Shown here: positions 44,405-53,284 of the stretch, one piece after another
Layout: each line of letters starts with the position of its first letter
Position numbering within the stretch: position 1 is the stretch's first letter
Source of the DNA: Pseudoduganella lutea
GTDB taxonomy: Bacteria; Pseudomonadota; Gammaproteobacteria; Burkholderiales; Burkholderiaceae_D
Direction of reading: 5' to 3'
Length of the DNA stretch: 64,000 nt
Assembly: GCF_004209755.1 (NCBI RefSeq)
Contig: NZ_CP035913.1
Coordinates: forward strand, 5,146,001-5,210,000
Notes under the pieces: generated by a model
What the model was told of the DNA's origin: nothing
The model's input: only the letters and a program-made list of their open reading frames with translations
The model's database searches: none
Position numbers and translations under genes: made by a program

Positions 44405-47400
44405 CTAGGCCATCTGCCCTTCCACCAGCCGTTCGAAGACTTCGCGGGTCACGGCCTTCGAGTAGAAGTAACCCTGGATGTAGTCGCAGCCGATGGCTGC
44501 CAGCGCGTCGCGCTGCGCGCCCGTCTCCACGCCTTCGGCGATGGCCTCGATGCCGAGCCGGTGCGCCAGGTCGACGATGGCTTCGGTGAGCGCCTTGTCG
44601 CCGCTGTCGCCGGGCAGGTTGTCGATGAACGACTTGTCGATCTTCAGGTAATCGATCTCGAACCGCTTCAGGTAGGACAGCGCGGAAAATCCGGTGCCGA
44701 AGTCGTCGATCGACACCTTGGCCCCGGCGGCATGCAGCGTGCCGAGGCAGCGATTCACCTGCTCCGCATCGTGGACCAGCACCCCTTCGGTGATTTCCAC
44801 GGTAATGCTGTGGTGGGGCAGGTCCGCCCGGACCACGCGGTCGAGCCAGGACAGGGGGCCGCGCTGCTCGAATTGCGATGGCGAGATGTTGACGCTCAGT
44901 TCGATCACGCGGCCGTAGGTCCGTTGCCACCGCTGCACGCTGGCGATGGCTTCCTCCACCACCCACTCGCTGAGCTCCCGGATCAGCCCCGCCTCTTCCG
45001 CCAGCGGGATGAACAGCGCGGGACTGATCATGCCGCGTTCCGGATGGCGCCAGCGCAGCAGCGTCTCGGCCTTGCGGATGCTGCCCGTCGCGACTTCGAC
45101 GATGGGCTGGTAGTACACGGCCAGCTCGTGCCGGGCCAGCGCCTGGCGCAAGTCGTTGGTCAGCAAGTACTTCACATGCGCCCGCTCGTGCAACTCCGGC
45201 ATGAAATACTGGAATTGTCCGCGCCCCGCTTCCTTCGACAGCCGCACCGCGTGCTCGGCATGCCTGACGAGCTGGATGGCGTCGCTGCCATTTTCCGGAT
45301 AGACGCTGATGCCGACGCTGGCGGAGACGTAGGCCACGCCGTCCGGATCGAGGGGCAGCGGCGCGGCGACGGCATCGATCACGGCCTGGGCCAGCGGCTC
45401 CGGGTGGAGTTGCCGGTCGACTTCGTGGATCACCAGCGCGAACGCGTCGCCCCCCAGGCGCCCCATCGTGGCATCTTCCGGCAGGCACGCGGCGATGCGC
45501 CGGGTCAGCTCGATCAGCGCCCGGTCGCCCTGGGCGGCGCCGAAGCTGTCGTTGATGTCGCGGAAGCGGTCGAAGTCGAGCAGCAGCGCGGCCAGCGCCT
45601 CGCCGGCGCCGTGCGCCTTGCGGATGTCCTGTTCGAGACGGTCGAGGAACAGCCCGCGGTTCGGCAACCCGGTCAGCGCGTCGAAGTTGGTCTGGCGCCA
45701 GATCAGCTCATCCTTCTGCTTTTGCGCGCTGATGTCGTGGAACTGGATCACGTGGCGGAAGATATTGCCGTCCGGCTGGCGGATCACGCGGATATCCACA
45801 CACTTGGTGGTCTCGGTGCCGTCGGCGTTGCGGTCCAGCACTTCGCCCTGCCACTGGCCATCGGCCACCAGGTGCTGCCACAGGTGCGCATAGAAGCCGC
45901 TGTCGTGCACGGCCGACTCGAACAGCCGCGGGCGCGTGCCACGGGCCGCGGCCAGTGACATGCCGGTCTGTGCCGTGAATGCGGGATTGACGTCGACGAT
46001 GCGGTTGTCGCCATCGGTGACGACGATGGCTTCCGGGCTGGTCTGGTAGATCAGGTTTGCCATGCGCATCGATTCTTCCAGCGCGCGGCGCTCGGTCACG
46101 TCCTGCACCGTGCCGCGCAGCTTGACAACCCGCTCGCCGTCGAGCACGGGACTGCACAGCATGCGTACCCAGGTGCGCGGACCCGGCGCCTCGAACTCCA
46201 GTTCCAGGTCGAACGGCTTGCCGTGGGCGATGGCCGCCGCGCAGGCCCGCCTGGCCACTTCCCGGTCGCTCACTTTGCAGCAGCCCAGGAAAAGTTCCAG
46301 CGTCAGCGGCCGGTCCGTCACGGCATGGCAGATGCGTGCCACCTCGTCGGTCCAGCGCAACAGTCCGTCGACCGGGTCGAGCTCCCACGCGCCGATGCGG
46401 GCAAGCGCGCTCATTTCCTGCAGCAGCCTGTCCTGCTCGAACAGCAGGCGTTCGCGCTCGCGGCGCTCGGTGATGTCGCGCGCCACGCCCAGCACGCCGA
46501 GCACCGTGCCGTCGGCGTTCAGAACGGGGGTCTTGATGGTTTCAAACACGCGCCCGCCGGCCCGGCCGGGCAGCGCCACAAGGTCTTCCGCCGTGAGCGC
46601 GCGGCCGGCCAGCAGGGCGGCGATGTCGTCACGCCGGAAGCGCTCGCCCGTCACTGCGCCGAACAGCGCGACATCATCCTTGCCGATGATCTCTTCCCTC
46701 GGCCGGTCCAGCAGTGCCGTCAACTGCCGGTTGCAGGCCTGGTAGATGCCCGCGGCATCCTTCAGCCAGATCAGGTCCGGACTGCTCTCGATCAGCGTGC
46801 GCAGTTGGGCCTTCTCGTACTCCAGCTCACCGGTGCGTTTGCGTACCGCCCTGCGCATCGACACCAGCCAGGCCCCCAGCAGCAGGACCAGCCCGCCCAG
46901 CACGGCCAGCGCCTGCAACAGGGGGCGCCCGTAGCTGGCGAAGCCCAGCGGGCGTCCCATCCATTTGTCGTGCAGGGCGGCGATGTCGTCGGGGCTGATA
47001 CGGGCCATGCCGCCCTCGACCAGCGCCAGCGTTGCCGCGTCGCCCTTCCTGACCGCCCGGCGCACCTGCGTTTGCGCGACTTCGACCGTCTTCACGTAAT
47101 CGTCATGCACGCCGAGCCGGAAGAAATCATAGTTGGCCGCGTTGTCGTCCATGCACAGCAGCTTGACGCTGCGATCGGCAAGCCCGGCAAGCAGCGCCTG
47201 GTACGACATGGTCCGGACGTCGACGCGGCGGCGTTGCAGCCGCTCGACGCAGGCATCGTCGACCTGCACGGTGACCGCGAATCCTTTCAGGCTGGCGAAA
47301 TCATGGATGCCGGTGATGGCCCGATGCGCATAGATCGATGTCGTCACGTCCGCATACGGCGCGGAGAAATCCAGGTACGCGGTGCGCCCTTCGGTGTGGA

Positions 47401-47674
47401 AAATGGTGTCGGCCACGTCGACCCGGTTTTCGCGCAGCAGCCGCTGCACATCGGGCCAGTCGACCGGATACAGTTCGACTTTTACGCCGGTCTGCTGCTC
47501 CCACAGGCGCCACATGTCGACCGAATAGCCTTCCAGCTTGCCGTCCGCATTACGGAAGGCAAACGGCGGGTAGTTCCGTTCCAGGACCACGCGCAGGGGT
47601 GCGGCGAAGGCGGCGGCGGGCACGCAGAGAGCGCACGCCAGCAGCATACGGACGAGCGGAACAACGATGGCCAT
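44405..47674 (-). CDS. Periplasmic-binding/PAS/GGDEF/EAL c-di-GMP signalling protein
   Basis: A ~1089-residue inner-membrane sensor. Order: signal peptide; a periplasmic solute-binding (SBP_bac_3-like) domain (LRVVLERNYPPFAF, SVDMWRLWEQQTG); a transmembrane helix near 265-285; three PAS-type regions (~300-640); GGDEF (~665-820); EAL (~835-1080). The GGDEF signature is GGDAF, so cyclase activity is doubtful. The EAL domain reads ETL but keeps VNISPSQF, DDFGTGFS, EGVETGAQ and QGYFYSKA, so phosphodiesterase activity is likely. It probably lowers c-di-GMP when the outer domain binds an amino-acid-like ligand (inference). ATG 47674 starts a good signal peptide; GTG 47698 is an alternative. Confidence 0.9.
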   Translation of the reverse strand: MAIVVPLVRMLLACALCVPAAAFAAPLRVVLERNYPPFAFRNADGKLEGYSVDMWRLWEQQTGVKVELYPVDWPDVQRLLRENRVDVADTIFHTEGRTAYLDFSAPYADVTTSIYAHRAITGIHDFASLKGFAVTVQVDDACVERLQRRRVDVRTMSYQALLAGLADRSVKLLCMDDNAANYDFFRLGVHDDYVKTVEVAQTQVRRAVRKGDAATLALVEGGMARISPDDIAALHDKWMGRPLGFASYGRPLLQALAVLGGLVLLLGAWLVSMRRAVRKRTGELEYEKAQLRTLIESSPDLIWLKDAAGIYQACNRQLTALLDRPREEIIGKDDVALFGAVTGERFRRDDIAALLAGRALTAEDLVALPGRAGGRVFETIKTPVLNADGTVLGVLGVARDITERRERERLLFEQDRLLQEMSALARIGAWELDPVDGLLRWTDEVARICHAVTDRPLTLELFLGCCKVSDREVARRACAAAIAHGKPFDLELEFEAPGPRTWVRMLCSPVLDGERVVKLRGTVQDVTERRALEESMRMANLIYQTSPEAIVVTDGDNRIVDVNPAFTAQTGMSLAAARGTRPRLFESAVHDSGFYAHLWQHLVADGQWQGEVLDRNADGTETTKCVDIRVIRQPDGNIFRHVIQFHDISAQKQKDELIWRQTNFDALTGLPNRGLFLDRLEQDIRKAHGAGEALAALLLDFDRFRDINDSFGAAQGDRALIELTRRIAACLPEDATMGRLGGDAFALVIHEVDRQLHPEPLAQAVIDAVAAPLPLDPDGVAYVSASVGISVYPENGSDAIQLVRHAEHAVRLSKEAGRGQFQYFMPELHERAHVKYLLTNDLRQALARHELAVYYQPIVEVATGSIRKAETLLRWRHPERGMISPALFIPLAEEAGLIRELSEWVVEEAIASVQRWQRTYGRVIELSVNISPSQFEQRGPLSWLDRVVRADLPHHSITVEITEGVLVHDAEQVNRCLGTLHAAGAKVSIDDFGTGFSALSYLKRFEIDYLKIDKSFIDNLPGDSGDKALTEAIVDLAHRLGIEAIAEGVETGAQRDALAAIGCDYIQGYFYSKAVTREVFERLVEGQMA

Positions 47675-47974
47675 GCCGGCCTGGCGAAGCGTGCGCACGT
47701 TATGAAGAACCGGTCATTCACCTGGCCAGCGAAGCGGTGAGACGCTGTCACCAGGGAATGCAACTGAAAGTAAACAACAGGGTACCGCATTGCGACCGTC
47801 AAGGACGCATTGCACGGATTTATTCTCGCCGGATACGCTGAACAGGTGGCCCGCGATCGGCCGGCCGCCGATGCCGAGGTAATCGGTGCAGGCTGCGGTC
47901 ATGCGAGCAGTAACAAGCGCCGTTGGGCAGCCGCTGGACGGTGAGTTTTCCGGTCGAGCCACATGCTGGGCCGA
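47675..47974. other. 300-bp gap between two minus-strand signalling genes
   Basis: It holds the upstream region of the EAL protein gene. A weak open frame (47714-47962, minus) has no family features or ribosome site. I see no tRNA, clear terminator or operator. Confidence 0.4.
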
Positions 47975-48949
47975 TCAACGGCCCGAGCGCACTTCCTGTT
48001 CTTTTTTATCGACAAACATCGCGTCATCCGCAGCCTGGATCATCGTTTCGATGGATACATCCGTGTCGTGCGGGAAGTGGGCAACGCCGACACTGTATTC
48101 GATCTGATAGGGCTTATCGAGTTTTTGGTTCGCATTGGCAGCCGCAATCCTGAACCTCTCGAGAATGCCGCCGATCCTGTTCTCGTCGGAATCCAGCAGC
48201 ATGACGACAAATTCATCGCCTCCCAGGCGTGCAACGACGTCACAGTCGCGAAACGACGACAGCATGATCTGCGCGAACGAGAGCAGGGCAAAGTCACCTT
48301 CGTGATGACCATAGGTGTCGTTGATTGCCTTGAACTTGTTCAGGTCGAACAACGCGATGGATATCGGAAGCTTGTTTCGTCGGCAGACCTTCAGGCTATG
48401 ATCGACCAGGGTCATGAAGCCCCTGCGGTTCGATATCATCGTCAGCTCATCGAGGGTCGCCAGCTGGATCGACTTGATTTCCTGTTCGATCATCTCACCC
48501 AAGTCCCGGAGAAGCTGCTGGTCCTCTTCATCCATCTCCCTCGGCTTGGTATCGATCAGGCACAAGGTCCCGATATTGATGCCTTGCCTGAGCTTCAGTA
48601 CGTAACCGGCATAGAACCGGATATTCGGTGCGTCGGTAACAAGCGGGTTATCGTTGAATCTTTCGTCATCGAGCGCGTTTGGAATGATGAACAATCCACC
48701 CTGGTTGATTGCGTGACCACAGAAGGATATTTCCCTTGGTGTTTCGGTTGCGTCCAGTCCTTGGGCGGACTTGAACCATTGCCGGTCTTCATCAATCAAG
48801 CTGACCAGCGAAATCGGCACACCGAACAATCGCTTGGCGAGCCGGGTAACACGATCGAACCGCTCTTCGTGGGAGCTGTCCAGAATTTGAAGTGCTCGCA
48901 GCGCATGCAGGCGCTCGGCCTCGTTCTCGGGGATGTCAGGACGTTTCAT
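47975..48949 (-). CDS. GAF-GGDEF diguanylate cyclase
   Basis: A 324-residue cytoplasmic protein. A GAF domain (~25-150; SLVSLIDEDRQWFKSAQGL, ISFCGHAI, IGTLCLIDTKPR) is followed by a GGDEF domain (~165-320). It has the intact active site RLGGDEFVVM, and RDCD five residues before it, which fits the RxxD product-inhibition site. So it should make c-di-GMP under feedback control, opposite to the EAL protein downstream. The GAF type (GLDATETPRE) is common in light- or redox-responsive cyclases, but the ligand is unknown. ATG 48949 fits the start of homology. The base composition is less GC-rich than its neighbours. Confidence 0.92.
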   Translation of the reverse strand: MKRPDIPENEAERLHALRALQILDSSHEERFDRVTRLAKRLFGVPISLVSLIDEDRQWFKSAQGLDATETPREISFCGHAINQGGLFIIPNALDDERFNDNPLVTDAPNIRFYAGYVLKLRQGINIGTLCLIDTKPREMDEEDQQLLRDLGEMIEQEIKSIQLATLDELTMISNRRGFMTLVDHSLKVCRRNKLPISIALFDLNKFKAINDTYGHHEGDFALLSFAQIMLSSFRDCDVVARLGGDEFVVMLLDSDENRIGGILERFRIAAANANQKLDKPYQIEYSVGVAHFPHDTDVSIETMIQAADDAMFVDKKEQEVRSGR

Positions 48950-49219
48950 ACTGTGGCTTTCAACGCATTGTGATTTTTCGGCAACGTATCGGTCAGCTGG
49001 CACCCGTATGACTGCACGCCGGGTTTTGTCGAGTTCGCAATGACGCAATCGCCGCCATTGTAAGGCAAATTAGTTTCCTCTAAGAAAAATTCGCGAGGTC
49101 TGGATTGTATGGCTCATGCTCATGGGCACATGCCGAATCCTGCCATTCACAATCCTGTATAGCTTCTTTCAGAATGCCGCATGTCGCCGACGCATATTGG
49201 TTGTCTTGCCGAGTGCCGT

Positions 49220-50905
49220 TCATGTCGCCGCGTTCCGGGGAACTGAAGCGGGTGCTTCCTCCGGCGATTCCCGCGACGCGGGCCCATACCAGTCGGCCGG
49301 CCGAACCACCTGGGGCACCCGCGCTTCCTGGATGAAGTGCGGCGACATGATCTGCACGCCGTGGCGGTTGAACTCGTCGAGAACGTTCTGGTGGAGGTGG
49401 CTCAGGGCTTCGGCGCGTGCGCGCGGCGCGCTCACGTCCGCGTAGGCGACCAGGCGGTATTCGATGTAGAAGTCCGAGAGCGCCGTCTGCGCAACGAAGG
49501 CAGGCGGCGTGGCCAGGATGCCTTCCGTGTTGCGCGCGGCGGTTTCAAGCATCGCGTGCACCTGGCGCCAGGGCGTGTCGTAGCCGATGGTAACCGTGGT
49601 GTCGACGACGAAACCGCTGCCCGGGAATGCCCGCGACAGGTTCTTCGTCGTGTTGGCGAGCACATAGGCGTTCGGCATCGACACCTCTTCGCCAAGACCG
49701 GTACGCAGGCGGGTACTGAACATGCCCAGCTCGACGACCGTGCCTTCGGCCTCGCCGATCTTCACGTATTCGCCCTTGCGCAGCGGCCGGGTGTACATCA
49801 GGATCAGGCCGGCGGCACCCTGGGCGACGATGCTGGAAGCGCCGATCGACACCATCAGGCCGGCCAGCACCGTGACCCCCTGGAAGGCGGCCGTATGCGA
49901 ACCCGGAAGGTAGGGATAGGCCATGGCCAGTGCGAACAGCCAGATCACCAGGTTGGCGAGGCGCCGGCTGGGCGCGGCCGTATCCTGGTCGAGCCCGCCG
50001 AGCTGGAGTTGTCCGCTTTCGATACGCCTCGAGACCGAAGTGACCGTGACCGTCGCGATATGCGCGACGGCGGCAATCAGCAAGACGATCAGCAAGCCCG
50101 GCACCGCGGCAGCCACGCTGCGCGCGATCTCCGCGCTGGTCTCGACCAGATGACCCTGCAGCCATTCGCCCCAGGCGCGCGAATAGGGAAACTGGCGCAG
50201 CACGAACGTGAGCCACAGATAACTTGCCAGCAGCCTGAGCGCCCAGGCCGCAACGATCACCAGCCTGCGCACCAGGCGGACATAATGTTCCGCGTCCAGC
50301 AGGCGCACGTTGCGGAAACTGAGCCGTTCGAGCCGCCTGGCCAGCAGCACTTGCAGGTGCCGGTCAGCCGAGGCTTGTCCCAGGCCGATGCCCCGCAGGG
50401 CAAGCAGATAGCCGAGCGTCGCCGCGACGGCCAGTCCGGCGGCGATGGCGAGATAACGCGGACTGGCCTGTTCCATCCTTTCGCCCAGCGCCACCGACAT
50501 GCGCGCCGCGCTGTCGGCGGCGACGCTGTCGGGCGTGTCGCCGGCAAGCAGGTTGACGTCGCCCGGTGTTACCAGGAACAGCAGCGAGCCGTCGAGCAGG
50601 ACCTGGGCGCCTTCGGGGATCGAGCGGATGCTGGCGATCCCGCGCCCCTTCCTGGCGAGCACCCGTTCGAGGCGGCGCTCGGCGGCCTCGGCGCGGTCGG
50701 CCGGAGAGTAGCCAGCCAGCGGGGCGCGGAACACGAAGATGGACCGGTTGGCGACGACCAGCTCCGCGCTCGGGGCGGCGGGCACCTGCGTCTGCACCTG
50801 CGCCTGCGCCGGCAGGGCGAAGGGCACGAGCACGAAAAGGCAGGCAAGCAAGGCGAGGCGCAGGCGCAAAATGGAGGTCATGAGGATGGTCATGAAGGCG
50901 GGCAT
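49220..50905 (-). CDS. MscS-family mechanosensitive channel
   Basis: A 561-residue small-conductance channel-like protein. It has a signal peptide (residues 1-36, ending AQA) and a ~110-residue periplasmic domain. Several transmembrane helices follow, the last being the pore-lining GLMVSIGASSIVAQGAAGLILM. The MscS beta domain comes next (GEYVKIGEAEGTVVELGMFSTRLRT, then EEVSMPNAYVLANTTKNLSR), and a C-terminal alpha/beta domain. It probably releases osmolytes on hypo-osmotic shock. The ATG at 50905 or the one four codons later could start translation. Stands alone. Confidence 0.9.
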   Translation of the reverse strand: MPAFMTILMTSILRLRLALLACLFVLVPFALPAQAQVQTQVPAAPSAELVVANRSIFVFRAPLAGYSPADRAEAAERRLERVLARKGRGIASIRSIPEGAQVLLDGSLLFLVTPGDVNLLAGDTPDSVAADSAARMSVALGERMEQASPRYLAIAAGLAVAATLGYLLALRGIGLGQASADRHLQVLLARRLERLSFRNVRLLDAEHYVRLVRRLVIVAAWALRLLASYLWLTFVLRQFPYSRAWGEWLQGHLVETSAEIARSVAAAVPGLLIVLLIAAVAHIATVTVTSVSRRIESGQLQLGGLDQDTAAPSRRLANLVIWLFALAMAYPYLPGSHTAAFQGVTVLAGLMVSIGASSIVAQGAAGLILMYTRPLRKGEYVKIGEAEGTVVELGMFSTRLRTGLGEEVSMPNAYVLANTTKNLSRAFPGSGFVVDTTVTIGYDTPWRQVHAMLETAARNTEGILATPPAFVAQTALSDFYIEYRLVAYADVSAPRARAEALSHLHQNVLDEFNRHGVQIMSPHFIQEARVPQVVRPADWYGPASRESPEEAPASVPRNAAT

Positions 50906-51075
50906 GGTCGGGCGCAGTGAAAGAGGGCGTGGCCGGCGGACCGGTTCCCGGCAATCTTTACATGGAACGGTCCGCCGGGCAAAACCACTATCGAGTCAAC
51001 AGCGGTTCGATGCGGGGCGGGACAGCGGGAACAGCATGGCGATTCCGGCGCTCGTCAACCGCGCCGACCTGGCCG

Positions 51076-51579
51076 TCAGCGCCGCCGGGCCCACTGGTAC
51101 ACGCCGCCGTCCGCCATCAGGGAAAGGTACAGCCGGTCGCCGTCGATCCGGTAGCTGCGCACCGACTCGATGTCGCGGGGCAGGCGTTCATTCATCGCCT
51201 GCGGGGGGCACATGGCCCGCGTCGTTGCGACGGTGCCGAAGCGCAGGCTGCCGCTCCCGGCGCCCGCCGCGTCGCCCTCCCAGGTGCCATTCCAGCGATT
51301 GCAGTCGAAGCGGAAGACCGCCTTGCCGTCGGCGCTGAATTGAAGCTGGTACTGCTCCGCCTCCTGCGGCTTGATCACGCCGGTCGTGTCGCTTGAGGAA
51401 GTGAAGGACACCAGGTTCCAGGCGCTCCCCGCGAGCCCTGCATTGCGCGGTCCGGCGCTTCCTTGCGGGCCGCCCGCGCAGCCCGCGAGCAGGGCGGCCG
51501 CGAGGCCCGCGCATGCAACGCGCCAGGTGCGCGCAGGGCGGCGGCGCAGGCGTTGATCGATCCGGTGCAAAGACATCAT
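51076..51579 (-). CDS. META/HslJ-like lipoprotein
   Basis: A 167-residue predicted lipoprotein with a lipobox LLAGC (Cys ~34) after an Arg-rich start. It then has a META-type domain (LAGSAWNLVSF at the start and YQLQFSADGKAVFRFDCNRWNGTWE in the middle, TRAMCPPQAMNERL near the end). The NxWxG core and the two Cys resemble HslJ/META proteins, whose role is unclear. It lies 124 bp after GH26, same strand, and may be read with it. Confidence 0.83.
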   Translation of the reverse strand: MMSLHRIDQRLRRRPARTWRVACAGLAAALLAGCAGGPQGSAGPRNAGLAGSAWNLVSFTSSSDTTGVIKPQEAEQYQLQFSADGKAVFRFDCNRWNGTWEGDAAGAGSGSLRFGTVATTRAMCPPQAMNERLPRDIESVRSYRIDGDRLYLSLMADGGVYQWARRR

Positions 51580-51703
51580 CGACGATTCCTTTCAAGTTGA
51601 TCCCGGCCTGGTACTGCCCGGCGAGCCGACTGGACCCGGGACATGAGCGTTCCGCCATTGTAGTCCGGCACCGCAAGTCGCGGCATCACGCCGCACGCCA
51701 TGG

Positions 51704-52984
51704 TCACCGGACCGGAGCAGCCAAATGGCGCGGCACCCTGTCGAGCGTGATCACGAGCGGGTGATGGTAGACCTTGCGCTTGTGCGCGTTGGTGTTGTAG
51801 TACTCGCCCGTCCAGAAATTCTCCTTTGCGGTCACGCCGGCAGGCGTGTCGCGGTCGTTCCACGTCATGAACCACAGCCACCACGCGCCATCGGCCGCGA
51901 GCTTGTCCGGATCGGGAATGTAGCCATTCTCGCTGAGCGCGACGGGCTTGTTTTCCGGCGTCGTCCTGCGCGCTTGCAGATAGGTGCGCAACTGCGAGCC
52001 GTAGGCCTTGTTGTCGCCTTCGTCGTAGATATCGTGGCTGATGATGTCGACGACGTCGTCGCCCGGATACCAGGCGGGGTCCTGGCCATTCCACACCCAG
52101 ATAAGGTTGTGGAGGCCATGGACGTTGACCAGCCGGTCATACATGTGGCGCCACAGCAGGATGCTGGCATAGGCTTGCGGCACCCCGTCGTTGCGGGCCC
52201 GGCCCCACCAGAACCAGCCATCGCCATCGTTTCCGGATGCTTCGTGCAGCGGGCGCCACAAGACTGTCACGCCGGCGCCGGCGAGCTTTTTCAGTTCGGC
52301 TGCGACCAGGTCGATACCGTCGTCGATCTGGCGCAGCGCCGGGCTGGTGCTGTCCAGCGCATTCCCGGCGACGGGGATGGTGAACGCCGTGTTGTTGCCG
52401 GGATTTGCATCGCGCACGTAGAAATTGGCCTTGTTGACCGAAGGCGTGCGCAACAGGGCCGGGTCGCGCCAGTGCCAGCTGAACGCAACGAGCCCGCCCC
52501 GGCGGGCCCAGGCGATCGCTTCCTCGGTCTGGCGCTGGCCATCGGCCGAGCCAGGGGGCATGCCGTAGTTCATGAAATCGTAGCCCATCAGCGCCGGATA
52601 CTTGCCCGTGTCCGCGTGGACCCGTTCGGCCATGTCGATCGCATCCTTCCAGGTCAGGTCGGACTGGCCGGACAGCACGTAGCGCCCCCAGGTACTGCGC
52701 AGCCAGGTGTACAGGTCGCGGGTTGCCCGCGTTGCCTGCGCGTCGACCGGTGCATCGCGGCCGGCCCCCGCCGGCATGCCGTTCCGGCGATCCGGGCAGA
52801 AGCTGCGCGCGATGCAGTAGCGGCCTTCTTCGAAGCCCCAGCCGTCGCTGCGGGTGCAGGACGGCCAGGCCTTGGCATTGACGAAGCAGGTCTCCGCAGT
52901 GTTGGTCGGGCCATTGGCGCAACCGGCCAGTACCAGGCTCGCAAGCATTGCGAGCGGCTTCATGAGTGTCGAGCGAAAACGCAT
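51704..52984 (-). CDS. GH26 beta-mannanase lipoprotein with CBM10-like module
   Basis: A 426-residue predicted lipoprotein (lipobox LVLAGC, Cys22), so likely anchored in the outer membrane. Residues 33-63 form a small Cys-rich module with C33, C43, C57 and C63 and the GWGFEEGRYCIA pattern, resembling the CBM10 cellulose-binding module. The catalytic GH26 barrel follows, with the acid/base Glu248 in WRPLHEASG and the nucleophile Glu352 in ALSENGY. It would hydrolyse beta-1,4-mannan close to cellulose. The start at 52984 has AGGAG six bases upstream. It lies downstream of GH3, same direction, with a 300-bp gap that holds no gene I can support. Confidence 0.9.
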   Translation of the reverse strand: MRFRSTLMKPLAMLASLVLAGCANGPTNTAETCFVNAKAWPSCTRSDGWGFEEGRYCIARSFCPDRRNGMPAGAGRDAPVDAQATRATRDLYTWLRSTWGRYVLSGQSDLTWKDAIDMAERVHADTGKYPALMGYDFMNYGMPPGSADGQRQTEEAIAWARRGGLVAFSWHWRDPALLRTPSVNKANFYVRDANPGNNTAFTIPVAGNALDSTSPALRQIDDGIDLVAAELKKLAGAGVTVLWRPLHEASGNDGDGWFWWGRARNDGVPQAYASILLWRHMYDRLVNVHGLHNLIWVWNGQDPAWYPGDDVVDIISHDIYDEGDNKAYGSQLRTYLQARRTTPENKPVALSENGYIPDPDKLAADGAWWLWFMTWNDRDTPAGVTAKENFWTGEYYNTNAHKRKVYHHPLVITLDRVPRHLAAPVR

Positions 52985-53284
52985 CGTGGCTCCTGTGGGC
53001 CCGGCACCGCCGGGCGGTCATGAAAAGAGAGGGGGTCTGCCCGTGTCGTGGCGGGACCCGGCAACGCACCAGGCGCGCCAGCATGTCGCCACCGGGCCGC
53101 GCGTTGGCGGCACCCGGTGAGCGGTGTCGAAATGTAGGCGGGCCGGCGGCCGGCAGCAATAGCGACGTTCGATACGCCGCCGTGTTTAGCCCTGTTTAGT
53201 GATCCCGTGCCGTCGCCCGATCGGGGCGATGGGGCAGGGACGGGCTTCGGCAGGAGCCAGGGCGTTGGCCGCCCGATGGCAGGT

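Noticed and set aside
47714..47962. 82-codon minus-strand open frame in the gap before the EAL protein gene
   Set aside because: No ribosome site, no motif and composition like the surrounding non-coding sequence.
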